The notes under the pieces: generated by a model
The model's database searches: none
Told to the model about the DNA's origin: nothing
The model's input: the letters and a program-made list of their open reading frames with translations, nothing else
Assembly (NCBI GenBank): GCA_041082235.1
Contig: JBDOIG010000074.1
Coordinates: forward strand, 1-10,014
From: CALJEL01 sp041082235
Lineage (GTDB): Bacteria; Nitrospirota; Thermodesulfovibrionia; Thermodesulfovibrionales; CALJEL01
Direction: 5' to 3'
Length of the DNA stretch: 10,014 nucleotides
In this document: in pieces, positions 1 to 6,478 of the stretch
Numbering within the stretch: position 1 is the first letter of the stretch
Layout: each line of letters begins with the position of its first letter
Program-made: the position numbers and the translations under genes

Positions 1-215
1 TAAAAGGAGAGAGGATTATAATATTGAAGGCATCCGTAATAGAGGGTAAAGGAGTTCCTGGCAGAATAGAAGAGGTAGAAAAAAGATTTATAATCGGGAC
101 AGGTGAGGGTTTACTTAATATCCTTGAAGTCAAACCAGAAGGTAAAAAGGCAATGGATGGTCTCTCCTTCCTGCGAGGGAGAAGAATAGAAAGGGGGATT
201 ATCCTTGGCAGGTAG
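1..215 (+). CDS. fmt: Methionyl-tRNA formyltransferase, C-terminal fragment (5' end outside the window)
   Basis: Fmt transfers a formyl group from 10-formyl-tetrahydrofolate to initiator Met-tRNA in the cytoplasm. Only the last 70 or so residues are here. The frame is read from position 3 and is open to the window edge, so the in-frame TTG at 24 is not the true start. The visible part matches the small C-terminal tRNA-contacting domain: a beta segment followed by KGVPGRI, then the family hallmark LEVKPEGKKAMDGLSFLRGRR and a terminal ILG. The N-terminal catalytic Rossmann domain and its SLLP motif are upstream and cannot be checked. The 3' end overlaps the next gene by 11 nt, implying co-transcription and probably translational coupling. 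The identification rests on the PxGKKxM...FLxGRR signature and is fairly secure. Confidence 0.88.
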   Translation, partial: KGERIIILKASVIEGKGVPGRIEEVEKRFIIGTGEGLLNILEVKPEGKKAMDGLSFLRGRRIERGIILGR

Positions 216-735
216 TAGGCTCTTAAGAGGCTTTGTCCTGAGGATAATATATCCTCTTTTTATGTTCCTCGGGATTCTGTTTAAATCAAAGAAAGAGGCC
301 CTTCAGTCCTTTATCATAAGATGGAATAATAAACTTGTAAGATCAGAAAGACCTTCCGCAAAAAAGATCCTTTTGCTCCTGCCCCACTGTCTCCAGATCA
401 ATGAATGCGGTATAAGACTTACCCATAACATCATGCTCTGCAAACGCTGCGGCAGATGTGAGATAAAGGACCTTATAGAAATAGGGGATAAATATGGTAT
501 AAATCTCTTCATTGCAACAGGAGGCACCCTTGCAAGAAGGATTGTGAAGGATGTGATGCCCGAGGCAATCGTGGCTGTTGCCTGTGAGAGAGATCTTTCA
601 AGTGGTATAGTTGATACCTATCCGCTTCCAGTAATAGGCATTCCTAATGAAAGACCTTTTGGTCCCTGTTTCAATACAAGGGTTGATCTCGGGCTTGTAA
701 AAGAGGCTATTGAATTTTTATCATATAAGACTTAA
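205..735 (+). CDS. DUF116 family cysteine-rich protein
   Basis: This 176-residue protein belongs to the DUF116 family, whose biochemical function I do not know. Residues 8-26 are hydrophobic and could be a membrane anchor or amphipathic helix. The conserved part starts near residue 55 with LLLLPHCLQ. Seven cysteines lie at 62, 68, 79, 82, 85, 127 and 155. C79/C82/C85 form a CxxCxxC cluster, typical of metal or Fe-S binding (inference). Other family-like blocks are ATGGTLAR (104-111), VAVACERDLSSGI (123-135) and NERPFGPCFNT (148-158). The TTG start at 205 is chosen because an AAAGGGGGA-type ribosome site lies about 8 nt upstream. The next in-frame ATG (262) has no clear site and would remove the hydrophobic segment. 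It overlaps fmt, a pairing I recall from other bacteria, which hints at a translation-related or redox role but proves nothing. Confidence 0.85.
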   Translation: MAGSRLLRGFVLRIIYPLFMFLGILFKSKKEALQSFIIRWNNKLVRSERPSAKKILLLLPHCLQINECGIRLTHNIMLCKRCGRCEIKDLIEIGDKYGINLFIATGGTLARRIVKDVMPEAIVAVACERDLSSGIVDTYPLPVIGIPNERPFGPCFNTRVDLGLVKEAIEFLSYKT

Positions 736-835
736 ACGCAAAGGCGCTGTCCGGCTAAACACAAATTTATTTTATTTACAGTCTCTAAAATTTTAAGGTT
801 TAGATTATAGAAAATGGCCCTTTATTTAAAAAATC

Positions 836-842
836 AGGGAGG
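836..842 (+). promoter_or_regulatory. Ribosome binding site that fixes the rpe start
   Basis: AGGGAGG sits 4 nt before ATG 847. The in-frame ATG at 814 has only AT-rich sequence upstream, and it would add 11 residues in front of the motif with which epimerases normally begin. The preceding gap (736-846) is AT-rich, with a TTTACA at 775-780 that could serve as a -35 box. I see no convincing -10 at proper spacing and no obvious terminator after the DUF116 gene. Confidence 0.75.
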
Positions 843-846
843 AAGA

Positions 847-1503
847 ATGGTCAGGATAGCACCTTCTTTGCTCAGTGCTAATTTCCTGAGGCTTGAAGAG
901 GAGATTAAGAAGACTGAGGAAGCAGGAGTGGATATGCTCCATATTGACATTATGGATGGCCATTTTGTGCCGAATATAACCATAGGTCCCTTTGTGGTAG
1001 AGTTTATAAGAAAGGCAACAAAATTGCCCTTAGATGTCCACCTGATGATAGAAGATCCAGACAGGTATATAAAGGACTTTATATCCGCAGGTGCTGACCT
1101 CATCACAGTCCATTATGAGGCACTCAAACATCTGCATAGAACTATAAACTGGATAAAGGAAAGTGGTGCCAGGCCAGGGGTCTCCCTTAACCCTGCAACT
1201 CCTATCTGGAGCCTTGATCATATCCTTGAAGAGGTTGATATGGTTCTCATTATGTCAGTAAATCCTGGATTTGGAGGCCAGACCTTTATCCCTCAAGCCC
1301 TTGAAAAGATAAGTCTCCTCAGGGAGATGATCAGGGATAAGGGACTTAGTGTGCTGATTGAGGTAGATGGCGGGATAAAGATAGACAATGCAAGGAAGGT
1401 TGCAGAGGCAGGTGCTGACATACTTGTGATGGGCTCAGGTTTTTTTAATGCAAAGGACTACAAAAACCTCATGAAGGAATTAAAGGATACCTTTGAAGGC
1501 TGA
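847..1503 (+). CDS. rpe: Ribulose-phosphate 3-epimerase
   Basis: Rpe interconverts D-ribulose 5-phosphate and D-xylulose 5-phosphate in the cytoplasmic pentose phosphate pathway, using a divalent metal in a TIM barrel. The 218-residue length is normal. The barrel motifs appear in order: IAPSLLSANF (4-13), HIDIMDGHFVPN (32-43) with metal ligand candidates H32 and D34, DVHLMI (63-68) with H65, the phosphate-binding loop MSVNPGFGGQ (136-145), EVDGGI (172-177) with D174, and VMGSGFF (194-200). All expected active-site residues are present, so the enzyme should be functional. The start at 847 is set by a strong ribosome site. The 3' end overlaps the following TPR gene by 11 nt, making rpe the first gene of a four-gene packed cluster. 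Confidence 0.96.
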   Translation: MVRIAPSLLSANFLRLEEEIKKTEEAGVDMLHIDIMDGHFVPNITIGPFVVEFIRKATKLPLDVHLMIEDPDRYIKDFISAGADLITVHYEALKHLHRTINWIKESGARPGVSLNPATPIWSLDHILEEVDMVLIMSVNPGFGGQTFIPQALEKISLLREMIRDKGLSVLIEVDGGIKIDNARKVAEAGADILVMGSGFFNAKDYKNLMKELKDTFEG

Positions 1504-2518
1504 TACAATATTCCAAAAGGCTGAAGACCTGAGAGGCAGGTCTCGTTATAGAAAGGCAATTGAGCTTTACAAAAGGGCATTAAAGGAGTACACAAAGGAA
1601 AAAGATAAAAAAGGCATAGCCCTGACCCTTCTTTCCACGGGAGATACCTTAAGGATGCTTGGAGAATTCTATAGGGCCATTAAATATTATAAAAGGGGCT
1701 ATAATATATCAAGTCAATTAAATGACATGACCTCAATGGCTGATAGCCTCACCGGAATTGGTCTTTCCCTGAGGGCACTTGGGAACTGGCAGGAAGGCAT
1801 AAGGCATTTCAAACAGGCAAGGACAATATACAGGAAAATTAAGGATCAGAAAGGAATTGCCTTTACACTCTGGGCTGAGGGAGTTGCCCTCAGGATAAAA
1901 GGCGACCTCAGTAAGGCAATAAAGACACTCAACAGAGCAATGAAGAGGTTTAAGGATAAGGAGGCACTGGCATACTGCATGAACAGCCTTGGTGGAGCCT
2001 CAAGGGTTAAAGGACTTTATGAAGCATCACTGAGCTATTACACCAAGGCAAACAGGATATTTAAAAAAAGTGGAGATAGATTTGGTATTGCCTATTCCTA
2101 TTGCGGTATAGGCAATGCCCTCAGGATGAAAGGTAAGTACAGAGAGGCAATAAGTAATTTCCAAAGGGCATTAAAACTATATCAAACCATTGGTGACAGG
2201 GTAAGTTCAGCTTATACCCTCTGGAGTCTCGGCATGGTATATCTTGTAAAAAGAAAACCTGATAAGGCAGAAGATAGCTTTCAAAGGGCCATGTCCTATT
2301 TCCGCTCCACAAAGGACAGAAGGGGTATTGTCTATGGACTCCTCGGTCTTTCTCAGGTTGACTTCATGAAAGGGAAGACCACCAGAGGAATAAATAAACT
2401 CAAGAAGGCCCTTGAGATATGCAGGGCCCTGAAGATAAGGCTTGAAGAAGGCTATATATTTTCAGTTCTTAAAAAATTTCTTATAGAAAGAAGTTATACA
2501 CCTCTGGAGATTCCATAA
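1493..2518 (+). CDS. Tetratricopeptide repeat (TPR) protein
   Basis: The 341-residue protein is built almost entirely of TPR-like helical hairpins. Repeats begin near residues 3, 41, 81, 121, 158, 198, 238 and 278, with mostly 40-residue spacing, as in kinesin-light-chain or MalT-type TPRs rather than the classic 34. A recurring motif LR(M/A/I)(L/K)G at 53, 93, 133, 170 (degenerate) and 210 ends the first helix of successive units, followed by an (A/G)I..(Y/F).(R/K)A helix. There is no signal peptide, membrane segment or catalytic domain, so it is probably a cytoplasmic protein-binding scaffold. The TTG start at 1493 lies 5 nt after AAAGGA (1482-1487), inside the end of rpe. The stop is one base before the pgsA start, so it sits in an operon with both. 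The partner is unknown. Confidence 0.85.
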   Translation: MKADTIFQKAEDLRGRSRYRKAIELYKRALKEYTKEKDKKGIALTLLSTGDTLRMLGEFYRAIKYYKRGYNISSQLNDMTSMADSLTGIGLSLRALGNWQEGIRHFKQARTIYRKIKDQKGIAFTLWAEGVALRIKGDLSKAIKTLNRAMKRFKDKEALAYCMNSLGGASRVKGLYEASLSYYTKANRIFKKSGDRFGIAYSYCGIGNALRMKGKYREAISNFQRALKLYQTIGDRVSSAYTLWSLGMVYLVKRKPDKAEDSFQRAMSYFRSTKDRRGIVYGLLGLSQVDFMKGKTTRGINKLKKALEICRALKIRLEEGYIFSVLKKFLIERSYTPLEIP

Positions 2519-2519
2519 T

Positions 2520-3062
2520 ATGATCACAATTGCAAATGTCATAACCCTTCTCAGAATCTTTCTTGTACCTGTATTTGTCATGACTGTTGTTTATAAAAAA
2601 TTTGAACACACCCTTTATATCTTTATACTCGCTGCTATCACAGATGCCCTTGATGGCCTTGTGGCAAGGCTTAAAAATCAGAAAACCACACTCGGTGCAT
2701 TTCTTGATCCCCTCGCTGACAAGCTACTCTTACTTACAGCCTTTTTATCCCTAACATTTCTTGAGATTGTTCCCAAATGGCTAACGGTAATAATCATCAG
2801 CAGGGATCTCATAGTTATCCTTGGCTGGATATCCATTTACATCCAGACTGGTTCAACAAAGGTAGAACCATCCATAGCAGGCAAACTTTCCAACACCTTT
2901 CAGGTAATGACCATTGCAGGTGTTCTCGTAAATCTCAATCTATTCAGACTTGAATGGCTTCTTCAGCCCCTTTACATGCTTACAGCATTTTTTTCAGTCC
3001 TGTCATGCATCCATTATATCTTCAGGGAAATAAAGGCCTATGAGCAATCAGGTAGTAATTGA
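2520..3062 (+). CDS. pgsA: CDP-diacylglycerol--glycerol-3-phosphate 3-phosphatidyltransferase (PgsA type)
   Basis: This inner-membrane enzyme of the CDP-alcohol phosphatidyltransferase family most likely makes phosphatidylglycerol-phosphate from CDP-diacylglycerol and glycerol 3-phosphate. The family motif is complete: D42, D45-G46, A49-R50, then after eight residues G59, D63 and D67, which bind metal and the CDP group. Other PgsA-like features are the N-terminal NVITLLRIFLVPVF (6-19), ISRDL (93-97) and PSIAGKLSNTFQ (117-128). Several hydrophobic stretches (roughly 7-24, 30-42, 66-84, 87-108, 127-142, 147-168) fit a six-helix membrane protein. The 180-residue length is typical. It starts one base after the TPR stop and overlaps the next gene by 23 nt. 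Substrate choice within the family (PgsA versus another headgroup) is inferred from overall similarity. Confidence 0.88.
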   Translation: MITIANVITLLRIFLVPVFVMTVVYKKFEHTLYIFILAAITDALDGLVARLKNQKTTLGAFLDPLADKLLLLTAFLSLTFLEIVPKWLTVIIISRDLIVILGWISIYIQTGSTKVEPSIAGKLSNTFQVMTIAGVLVNLNLFRLEWLLQPLYMLTAFFSVLSCIHYIFREIKAYEQSGSN

Positions 3063-4338
3063 AGAGATAGAAGAAAAAAGCCCTGCTGATAAGGCAGGAC
3101 TTAAAAGAGGAGATATCATCCTTTCCATAAATGGTATAAGAATCAGGGATGCCATTGACCTCCTTTATTATGGAAATGAACCACTTCTTAATATAAAACT
3201 TAAAAGGTCAAACAGAAACCTGAAGATTAATATAGAAAGGCATGAGGCCAGGGATCTGGGTATAAAGGTGAGCGCCTTCCCGATAAAAAGATGCAGGAAT
3301 AAATGCATATTCTGTTTCGTCAATCAGCTTCCAAAGGGCTTAAGGAAGAGCCTTTATATTAAGGATGATGATTATAGATTGTCTTTCCTTTATGGAAACT
3401 TTGTAACGCTAACAAACCTGACTGATGATGACAGAAAGAGAATAAAAGAACAGTATTTAAGCCCGCTTTATATATCAGTTCATCACACAGACAGGAAAAA
3501 GAGAAATATCATGCTCGGGAATCCTGATGCACCCGATATTATAAAGGAGATAAAGGAATTTGCCAGGGCAAAGATAAAGATGCACTGCCAGATAGTCCTC
3601 TGCCCTGGTTATAATGATGGAGAAGACCTTAAAAAAACTATCAGGGACCTTGCGAGGTTTTATCCCCATGTAAGCTCCATTGCGGTTGTCCCAGTGGGAC
3701 TGACAAAATATAATAAGGTTCCTTTAAAACCTGTAACAAAGCAGGATGCCATCAGGGCAATTGAGATAGTTGAGTTTATGGACAGAAGATTTAAAAAGAG
3801 GCACGGAAAACACCTCGTCCACGCATCAGATGAGCTTTACATAAAGGCCGGTATGCCCTTGCCTGATATGAAAAGATATGAAGGATTCCCTCAGCTTGAA
3901 AATGGTGTTGGTCTTGTGACACTCTTTATAGAGAATACAAAAAAATTAAAAAGACCACTGCACCTTCCCAAAAAAAGGATTATCACCTTTACAGGAGAAT
4001 CTTTTTATCCCTATCTCATTCCATTTATGGAAGGGCTGAAGACTGAACATAGATTAAACATAGAGCTCTTTATGATAAAAAACAGGTTTTTTGGTGAGAC
4101 CGTTACAGTAACTGGCCTTATAACGGGAAGGGATATAATAGAGGGCCTCGCTGACAAGGTTGGAAAAGGCGATTATCTATTCATACCAGATGTGACGACA
4201 AGAGATGGTGGAGAAGAATTTCTTGACGGTATAACCATAAATGATATCTCAAAGACCCTATCAGTGGATGTCATGAAGATAGAATCAACACCTCAGGGAT
4301 TAATTAAAGCACTGGAGGGATTGAGTGGCAGGTTGTAA
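3040..4338 (+). CDS. PDZ / radical SAM / DUF512 protein
   Basis: This 432-residue protein has three parts. Residues 4-65 resemble a PDZ domain (VIEEIEEKSPADKAGLKRGDIILSING). A radical-SAM-like centre follows, with C85, C89 and C92 in exact CxxxCxxC spacing, the usual [4Fe-4S] ligand set, then LYGNFVTLTNL (117-127) and YISVHHTD (144-151). A DUF512 C-terminal region follows, with ITFTGESFYPYL (315-326) and the hallmark FFGETVTVTGLITGRDII (350-367). It matches the radical SAM/DUF512 proteins (TIGR03279-like), whose reaction I do not know. There is no signal peptide, so the PDZ domain is cytoplasmic. The ATG at 3040 lies inside the end of pgsA, with AAAGG just upstream at 3032-3036. It closes the rpe-TPR-pgsA cluster and may be coupled to pgsA by overlap. 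Confidence 0.88.
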   Translation: MSNQVVIEEIEEKSPADKAGLKRGDIILSINGIRIRDAIDLLYYGNEPLLNIKLKRSNRNLKINIERHEARDLGIKVSAFPIKRCRNKCIFCFVNQLPKGLRKSLYIKDDDYRLSFLYGNFVTLTNLTDDDRKRIKEQYLSPLYISVHHTDRKKRNIMLGNPDAPDIIKEIKEFARAKIKMHCQIVLCPGYNDGEDLKKTIRDLARFYPHVSSIAVVPVGLTKYNKVPLKPVTKQDAIRAIEIVEFMDRRFKKRHGKHLVHASDELYIKAGMPLPDMKRYEGFPQLENGVGLVTLFIENTKKLKRPLHLPKKRIITFTGESFYPYLIPFMEGLKTEHRLNIELFMIKNRFFGETVTVTGLITGRDIIEGLADKVGKGDYLFIPDVTTRDGGEEFLDGITINDISKTLSVDVMKIESTPQGLIKALEGLSGRL

Positions 4339-4350
4339 GGCACTCCAGTA

Positions 4351-4398
4351 CGGGGGAAAAGCAAGCACCCCCACGAACCCCTGACATATTGGGAGGTT
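4351..4398 (+). promoter_or_regulatory. aroE leader with a Shine-Dalgarno-sequestering hairpin and a competing G/C pairing
   Basis: The 65-nt leader contains GGGGG (4352-4356) that can pair with CCCCC (4368-4372). A second potential stem, A4376-C4381 with G4392-T4398 and one bulged A, would enclose the GGGAGG ribosome site at 4391-4396. GGGGG could instead pair with CCCC 4378-4381, which would free the ribosome site. The pairings are read directly from sequence. A regulatory switch is inference only: the stems are short and I recognise no known riboswitch class. Confidence 0.35.
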
Positions 4399-4403
4399 TA
4401 ATA

Positions 4404-5222
4404 ATGTCTAAGAGTATGATTACTGGCAAGACAAAGGTAACAGGCCTTATAGGTTATCCTGTAGAACACAGCCTCTCACCCTTTATGCACAACAGGGCCT
4501 TTGAGGCCTTAGGGCTTAATTATTGTTATGTCACCTTCTCCGTTGAACCGCAAAGACTTAAAGAGGCAGTTGAGGGGATAAGGGCCCTTGGACTTGCAGG
4601 TGTGAATGTAACGGTCCCCCATAAAGAGGCAGTGATAAGATTTCTTGACAGGGTGGAGGATGAGGCAAAGGAAATAGGCGCTGTCAATACAATAGTAAAT
4701 AAAGAGGGCCTCCTTATTGGCTATAACACAGATGGAAGAGGATTCATGGCATCTTTAAATGAAAACTGTATTGATATTGAAAATAAGAAGGTCTTTCTTA
4801 TTGGTGCAGGAGGTGCCTCAAGGGCAGTGGCCTATTACCTCAGCAAGAAGGCTAAGGAACTTTTGATATATGATATAGACATAAAAAAGGCTAAGGTGCT
4901 TGCTGAACATGTCAAGGCAAAGACATCGGAAGACCTCTCAGGTCTAAAAGAGTCAGACATAATAATCAATGCAACACCCCTCGGTCTTAAACCTGATGAC
5001 CCCTCACCTGTTGATCCTCACATGATTGGAAGAGGCAAGGTTGTCTGTGATCTTATATATAAAAAAACAAAAATTCTTAAAGAAGCTGAAATAAAAGGCT
5101 GCAGGATACTGGATGGCTTAGGAATGCTTCTCTGGCAGGGTGTATTTGCCTTTGAATTATGGACAGGGGTGAAACCTCCTGTTGAGGTGATGAGAAAGGC
5201 CCTTCTTGAGGCCAGAAGATAA
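4404..5222 (+). CDS. aroE: Shikimate dehydrogenase (NADP+)
   Basis: AroE reduces 3-dehydroshikimate to shikimate with NADPH in the cytoplasmic shikimate pathway. The 272-residue product has the full set of motifs. These are the shikimate-binding SLSPFMHN (23-30), NVTVPHK (68-74) with catalytic K74, NTDGRG (108-113) with D110, and the nucleotide-binding GAGGASRA (134-141). NATPLG (189-194), CDLIY (215-219) and GLGMLLWQG (238-246) with Q245 complete them. The start is ATG 4404, which has GGGAGG 7 nt upstream. The TTG at 4389 overlaps that site and is rejected. It follows the DUF512 gene by 65 nt, so it may be read from the same transcript, with extra control possible in the leader. No T-rich terminator is evident downstream. 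Confidence 0.96.
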   Translation: MSKSMITGKTKVTGLIGYPVEHSLSPFMHNRAFEALGLNYCYVTFSVEPQRLKEAVEGIRALGLAGVNVTVPHKEAVIRFLDRVEDEAKEIGAVNTIVNKEGLLIGYNTDGRGFMASLNENCIDIENKKVFLIGAGGASRAVAYYLSKKAKELLIYDIDIKKAKVLAEHVKAKTSEDLSGLKESDIIINATPLGLKPDDPSPVDPHMIGRGKVVCDLIYKKTKILKEAEIKGCRILDGLGMLLWQGVFAFELWTGVKPPVEVMRKALLEARR

Positions 5223-5433
5223 ACTTAATCGCAAAATCACTCATAAAAAAGGGACAGTCTGCCTCAAGGTCTTTACAAAGCGACGATGAGTGATGAGTTT
5301 TTAACTGATCACGGATTACTCATCACGCATTACGGATGAGGAATGGATTTACGGTCTTGCAGGCGGGATCTCCAAAAATCTCAAAGATCTTTGGAAGCTG
5401 TCTTGAACCTTTCTATAGTCAATCTTCAGTAGA
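5223..5433. other. Gene-free region between aroE and the lptC promoter
   Basis: I see no credible coding sequence here on either strand. It holds an inverted-repeat element (5285-5333, listed separately). A 9-bp inverted pair links 5236-5244 with 5286-5294. A small dyad TCCAAA/TTTGGA (5371-5376, 5390-5395) surrounds the palindrome AAAGATCTTT (5383-5392). None has the stem-plus-T-run form of an intrinsic terminator for aroE. Confidence 0.6.
5285..5333. repeat. Degenerate inverted-repeat element (TCACGSATYAC family)
   Basis: GTGATGAGT (5290-5298) is exactly complementary to ACTCATCAC (5318-5326). Extended to 14 nt, the arms (5285-5298 and 5318-5331) match at 12 positions around a loop of about 19 nt. 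The 12-mer ATCACGGATTAC (5308-5319) is repeated as ATCACGCATTAC (5322-5333). Close variants occur in the hairpin between hpf and dapB, so this looks like one member of a dispersed intergenic repeat family, REP-like in character. Function is unknown; transcript-end protection or termination are possibilities. Confidence 0.65.
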
Positions 5434-5462
5434 TAGGCAAAGTTCCATGAAACTGGTATAAT
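5434..5462 (+). promoter_or_regulatory. Sigma-70-type promoter for the lptC-lptA-lptB-rpoN-hpf operon
   Basis: A perfect TATAAT lies at 5457-5462 preceded by TGG (5454-5456), forming an extended -10 element. TAGGCA at 5434-5439 matches four of six TTGACA positions with an ideal 17-nt spacer. The predicted transcription start, 6 to 8 nt past the -10 box, falls on or next to the lptC GTG at 5469. It is the best promoter match I see in the window. Confidence 0.68.
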
Positions 5463-5468
5463 AAAATT

Positions 5469-5963
5469 GTGAGGCAGCTGGTTATAATCTCAATTTTAAT
5501 ACTTGCATCAATACTCTGGTTGGTCTTTCTTGAAAAAAGAGATACCCCTCAAAAAAGAGAGGTATCCCCTCTGCAGGAACTTAATGACATAATTATCAAT
5601 ACAGAAAGTTCAGGAGGCAGGAGCTGGAGACTTAAGGCCTCAAGGGCTTATATAGATACCAGTGATATTGCTACCCTTTATGAGCTTAGATTTATTTCTG
5701 AAAAGGGGGATATAAGTGCTCCCCATGGAAGATATGAACTCAATACTCAAAGGGCAGAGATAAATGGTGGGGTCATTATCAAACTACCTGATGGCTCAGA
5801 GGCAAGGATCAGCTCTATTGATCTGGAGAATGGTAGAATAAAAAGTGATGAGTCAGTTGTAATAAAAAAAGGTAATATGATATTAAGGGGTAAGGGGATT
5901 GTATCCGATCCTGAAACAGGGAATTTAAAAATACTTCAAAATGTAAGGCTTGAAATAAGATGA
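5469..5963 (+). CDS. lptC: LPS export system protein LptC
   Basis: LptC is a single-pass inner-membrane protein with a periplasmic domain that takes LPS from LptB2FG and passes it to LptA. The 164-residue product has an N-terminal membrane helix (residues 4-20) after a short start, then a beta-rich periplasmic domain. Family-like features are SWRLKASRAYID (52-63), the SAPHGRYE strand region (83-90), and the succession of VIIKLPDG, SDESVVIKKGNMILRGKGIV and a terminal ILQNVRLEIR. The start is GTG 5469, with no ribosome site upstream and a promoter whose start point coincides with it, suggesting a leaderless message. The other in-frame candidate, a TTG inside the membrane helix, has no ribosome site either. 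The 3' end overlaps lptA in an ATGA junction. Its position before lptA and lptB supports the call. Confidence 0.88.
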   Translation: MRQLVIISILILASILWLVFLEKRDTPQKREVSPLQELNDIIINTESSGGRSWRLKASRAYIDTSDIATLYELRFISEKGDISAPHGRYELNTQRAEINGGVIIKLPDGSEARISSIDLENGRIKSDESVVIKKGNMILRGKGIVSDPETGNLKILQNVRLEIR

Positions 5964-6478
5964 AGATACAGAGATTTTCACGACTGAGAGGTACTGTTTT
6001 TTATATAATGCTATCTTTAATACTACCCATTTCTTTACCTTCATACGCTACTGATAATCCCGGTGCACAGAAACCGATCTTAATAACCTCAGAGACCCTC
6101 ACAATAAACAAAAAGGAAAATCAGGCATTCTTCAAAGGTTCTGTCATTGCAAAAAAGGATGATGTGACAATTTTTTCAGACACCATGCTTGTTAATTATG
6201 ATGAGACAGGCACAAAGGTAAAAACCATAGAGGCAAAGGGGAATGTAAAGGTTTTAAAGGGCACAAGGACAATTCTTTCTGACAGGGCTGTATATCTTGC
6301 TGAGGAGGATAGCATTACCTTTACAGGCGAACCAGTTGCAATGGATGGCAAAAATATGATAAAAGGTGATAAGATAGTATATTACATATCAGAAGACCGC
6401 TCAGTTATTTCTAATAGCAAGGTCTTTTTAAAAAATGAATCCACTGACAAAAATGTTTCAGGCGAAAAATCTGATTAA
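5960..6478 (+). CDS. lptA: LPS transport periplasmic protein LptA
   Basis: LptA polymerises or bridges in the periplasm to carry LPS from LptC to the outer-membrane LptD. The 172-residue precursor begins with basic residues (MKIQRFSRLR), then a hydrophobic core (12-27) and a likely signal peptidase I site after SYA (28-30). The mature part is an OstA/LptA beta-jellyroll: PILITSETLTINKKENQAFFKGSVIAKKDDVTIFSDTM with its repeated strand-turn pattern, the EAKGNVKVLKG strand (91-101), SDRAVYL (107-113), and ITFTGEPV (119-126). The tail from about residue 158 is polar and probably disordered. It starts four bases before the lptC stop ends (ATGA), implying coupled translation. Its end is overlapped by the lptB start region. 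Confidence 0.92.
   Translation: MKIQRFSRLRGTVFYIMLSLILPISLPSYATDNPGAQKPILITSETLTINKKENQAFFKGSVIAKKDDVTIFSDTMLVNYDETGTKVKTIEAKGNVKVLKGTRTILSDRAVYLAEEDSITFTGEPVAMDGKNMIKGDKIVYYISEDRSVISNSKVFLKNESTDKNVSGEKSD

Noticed and set aside
205..261. Starting the DUF116 gene at ATG 262 instead of TTG 205
   Set aside because: Position 205 has a G-rich ribosome site at good spacing and keeps the hydrophobic N-terminal segment; the region before 262 has none.
814..846. Upstream ATG for a longer Rpe
   Set aside because: There is no ribosome site before 814, and the family normally starts just before IAPSLLSANF; ATG 847 has AGGGAGG at proper spacing.
5134..5151. TGGCAG...TTTGCC resembling a sigma-54 -24/-12 promoter, of interest because rpoN is nearby
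   Set aside because: The GG-to-GC spacing is 12 instead of the required 10, and it lies inside the aroE coding sequence.
5285..5333. Possible CRISPR array, because of repeated 12-mers
   Set aside because: Only two short copies 14 nt apart, with no regular spacers and no cas genes nearby; an inverted-repeat element explains it better.
5223..5468. Possible small gene or degraded transposase in the gap
   Set aside because: I could not find a convincing open frame with a ribosome site or any recognisable protein motif in it on either strand.
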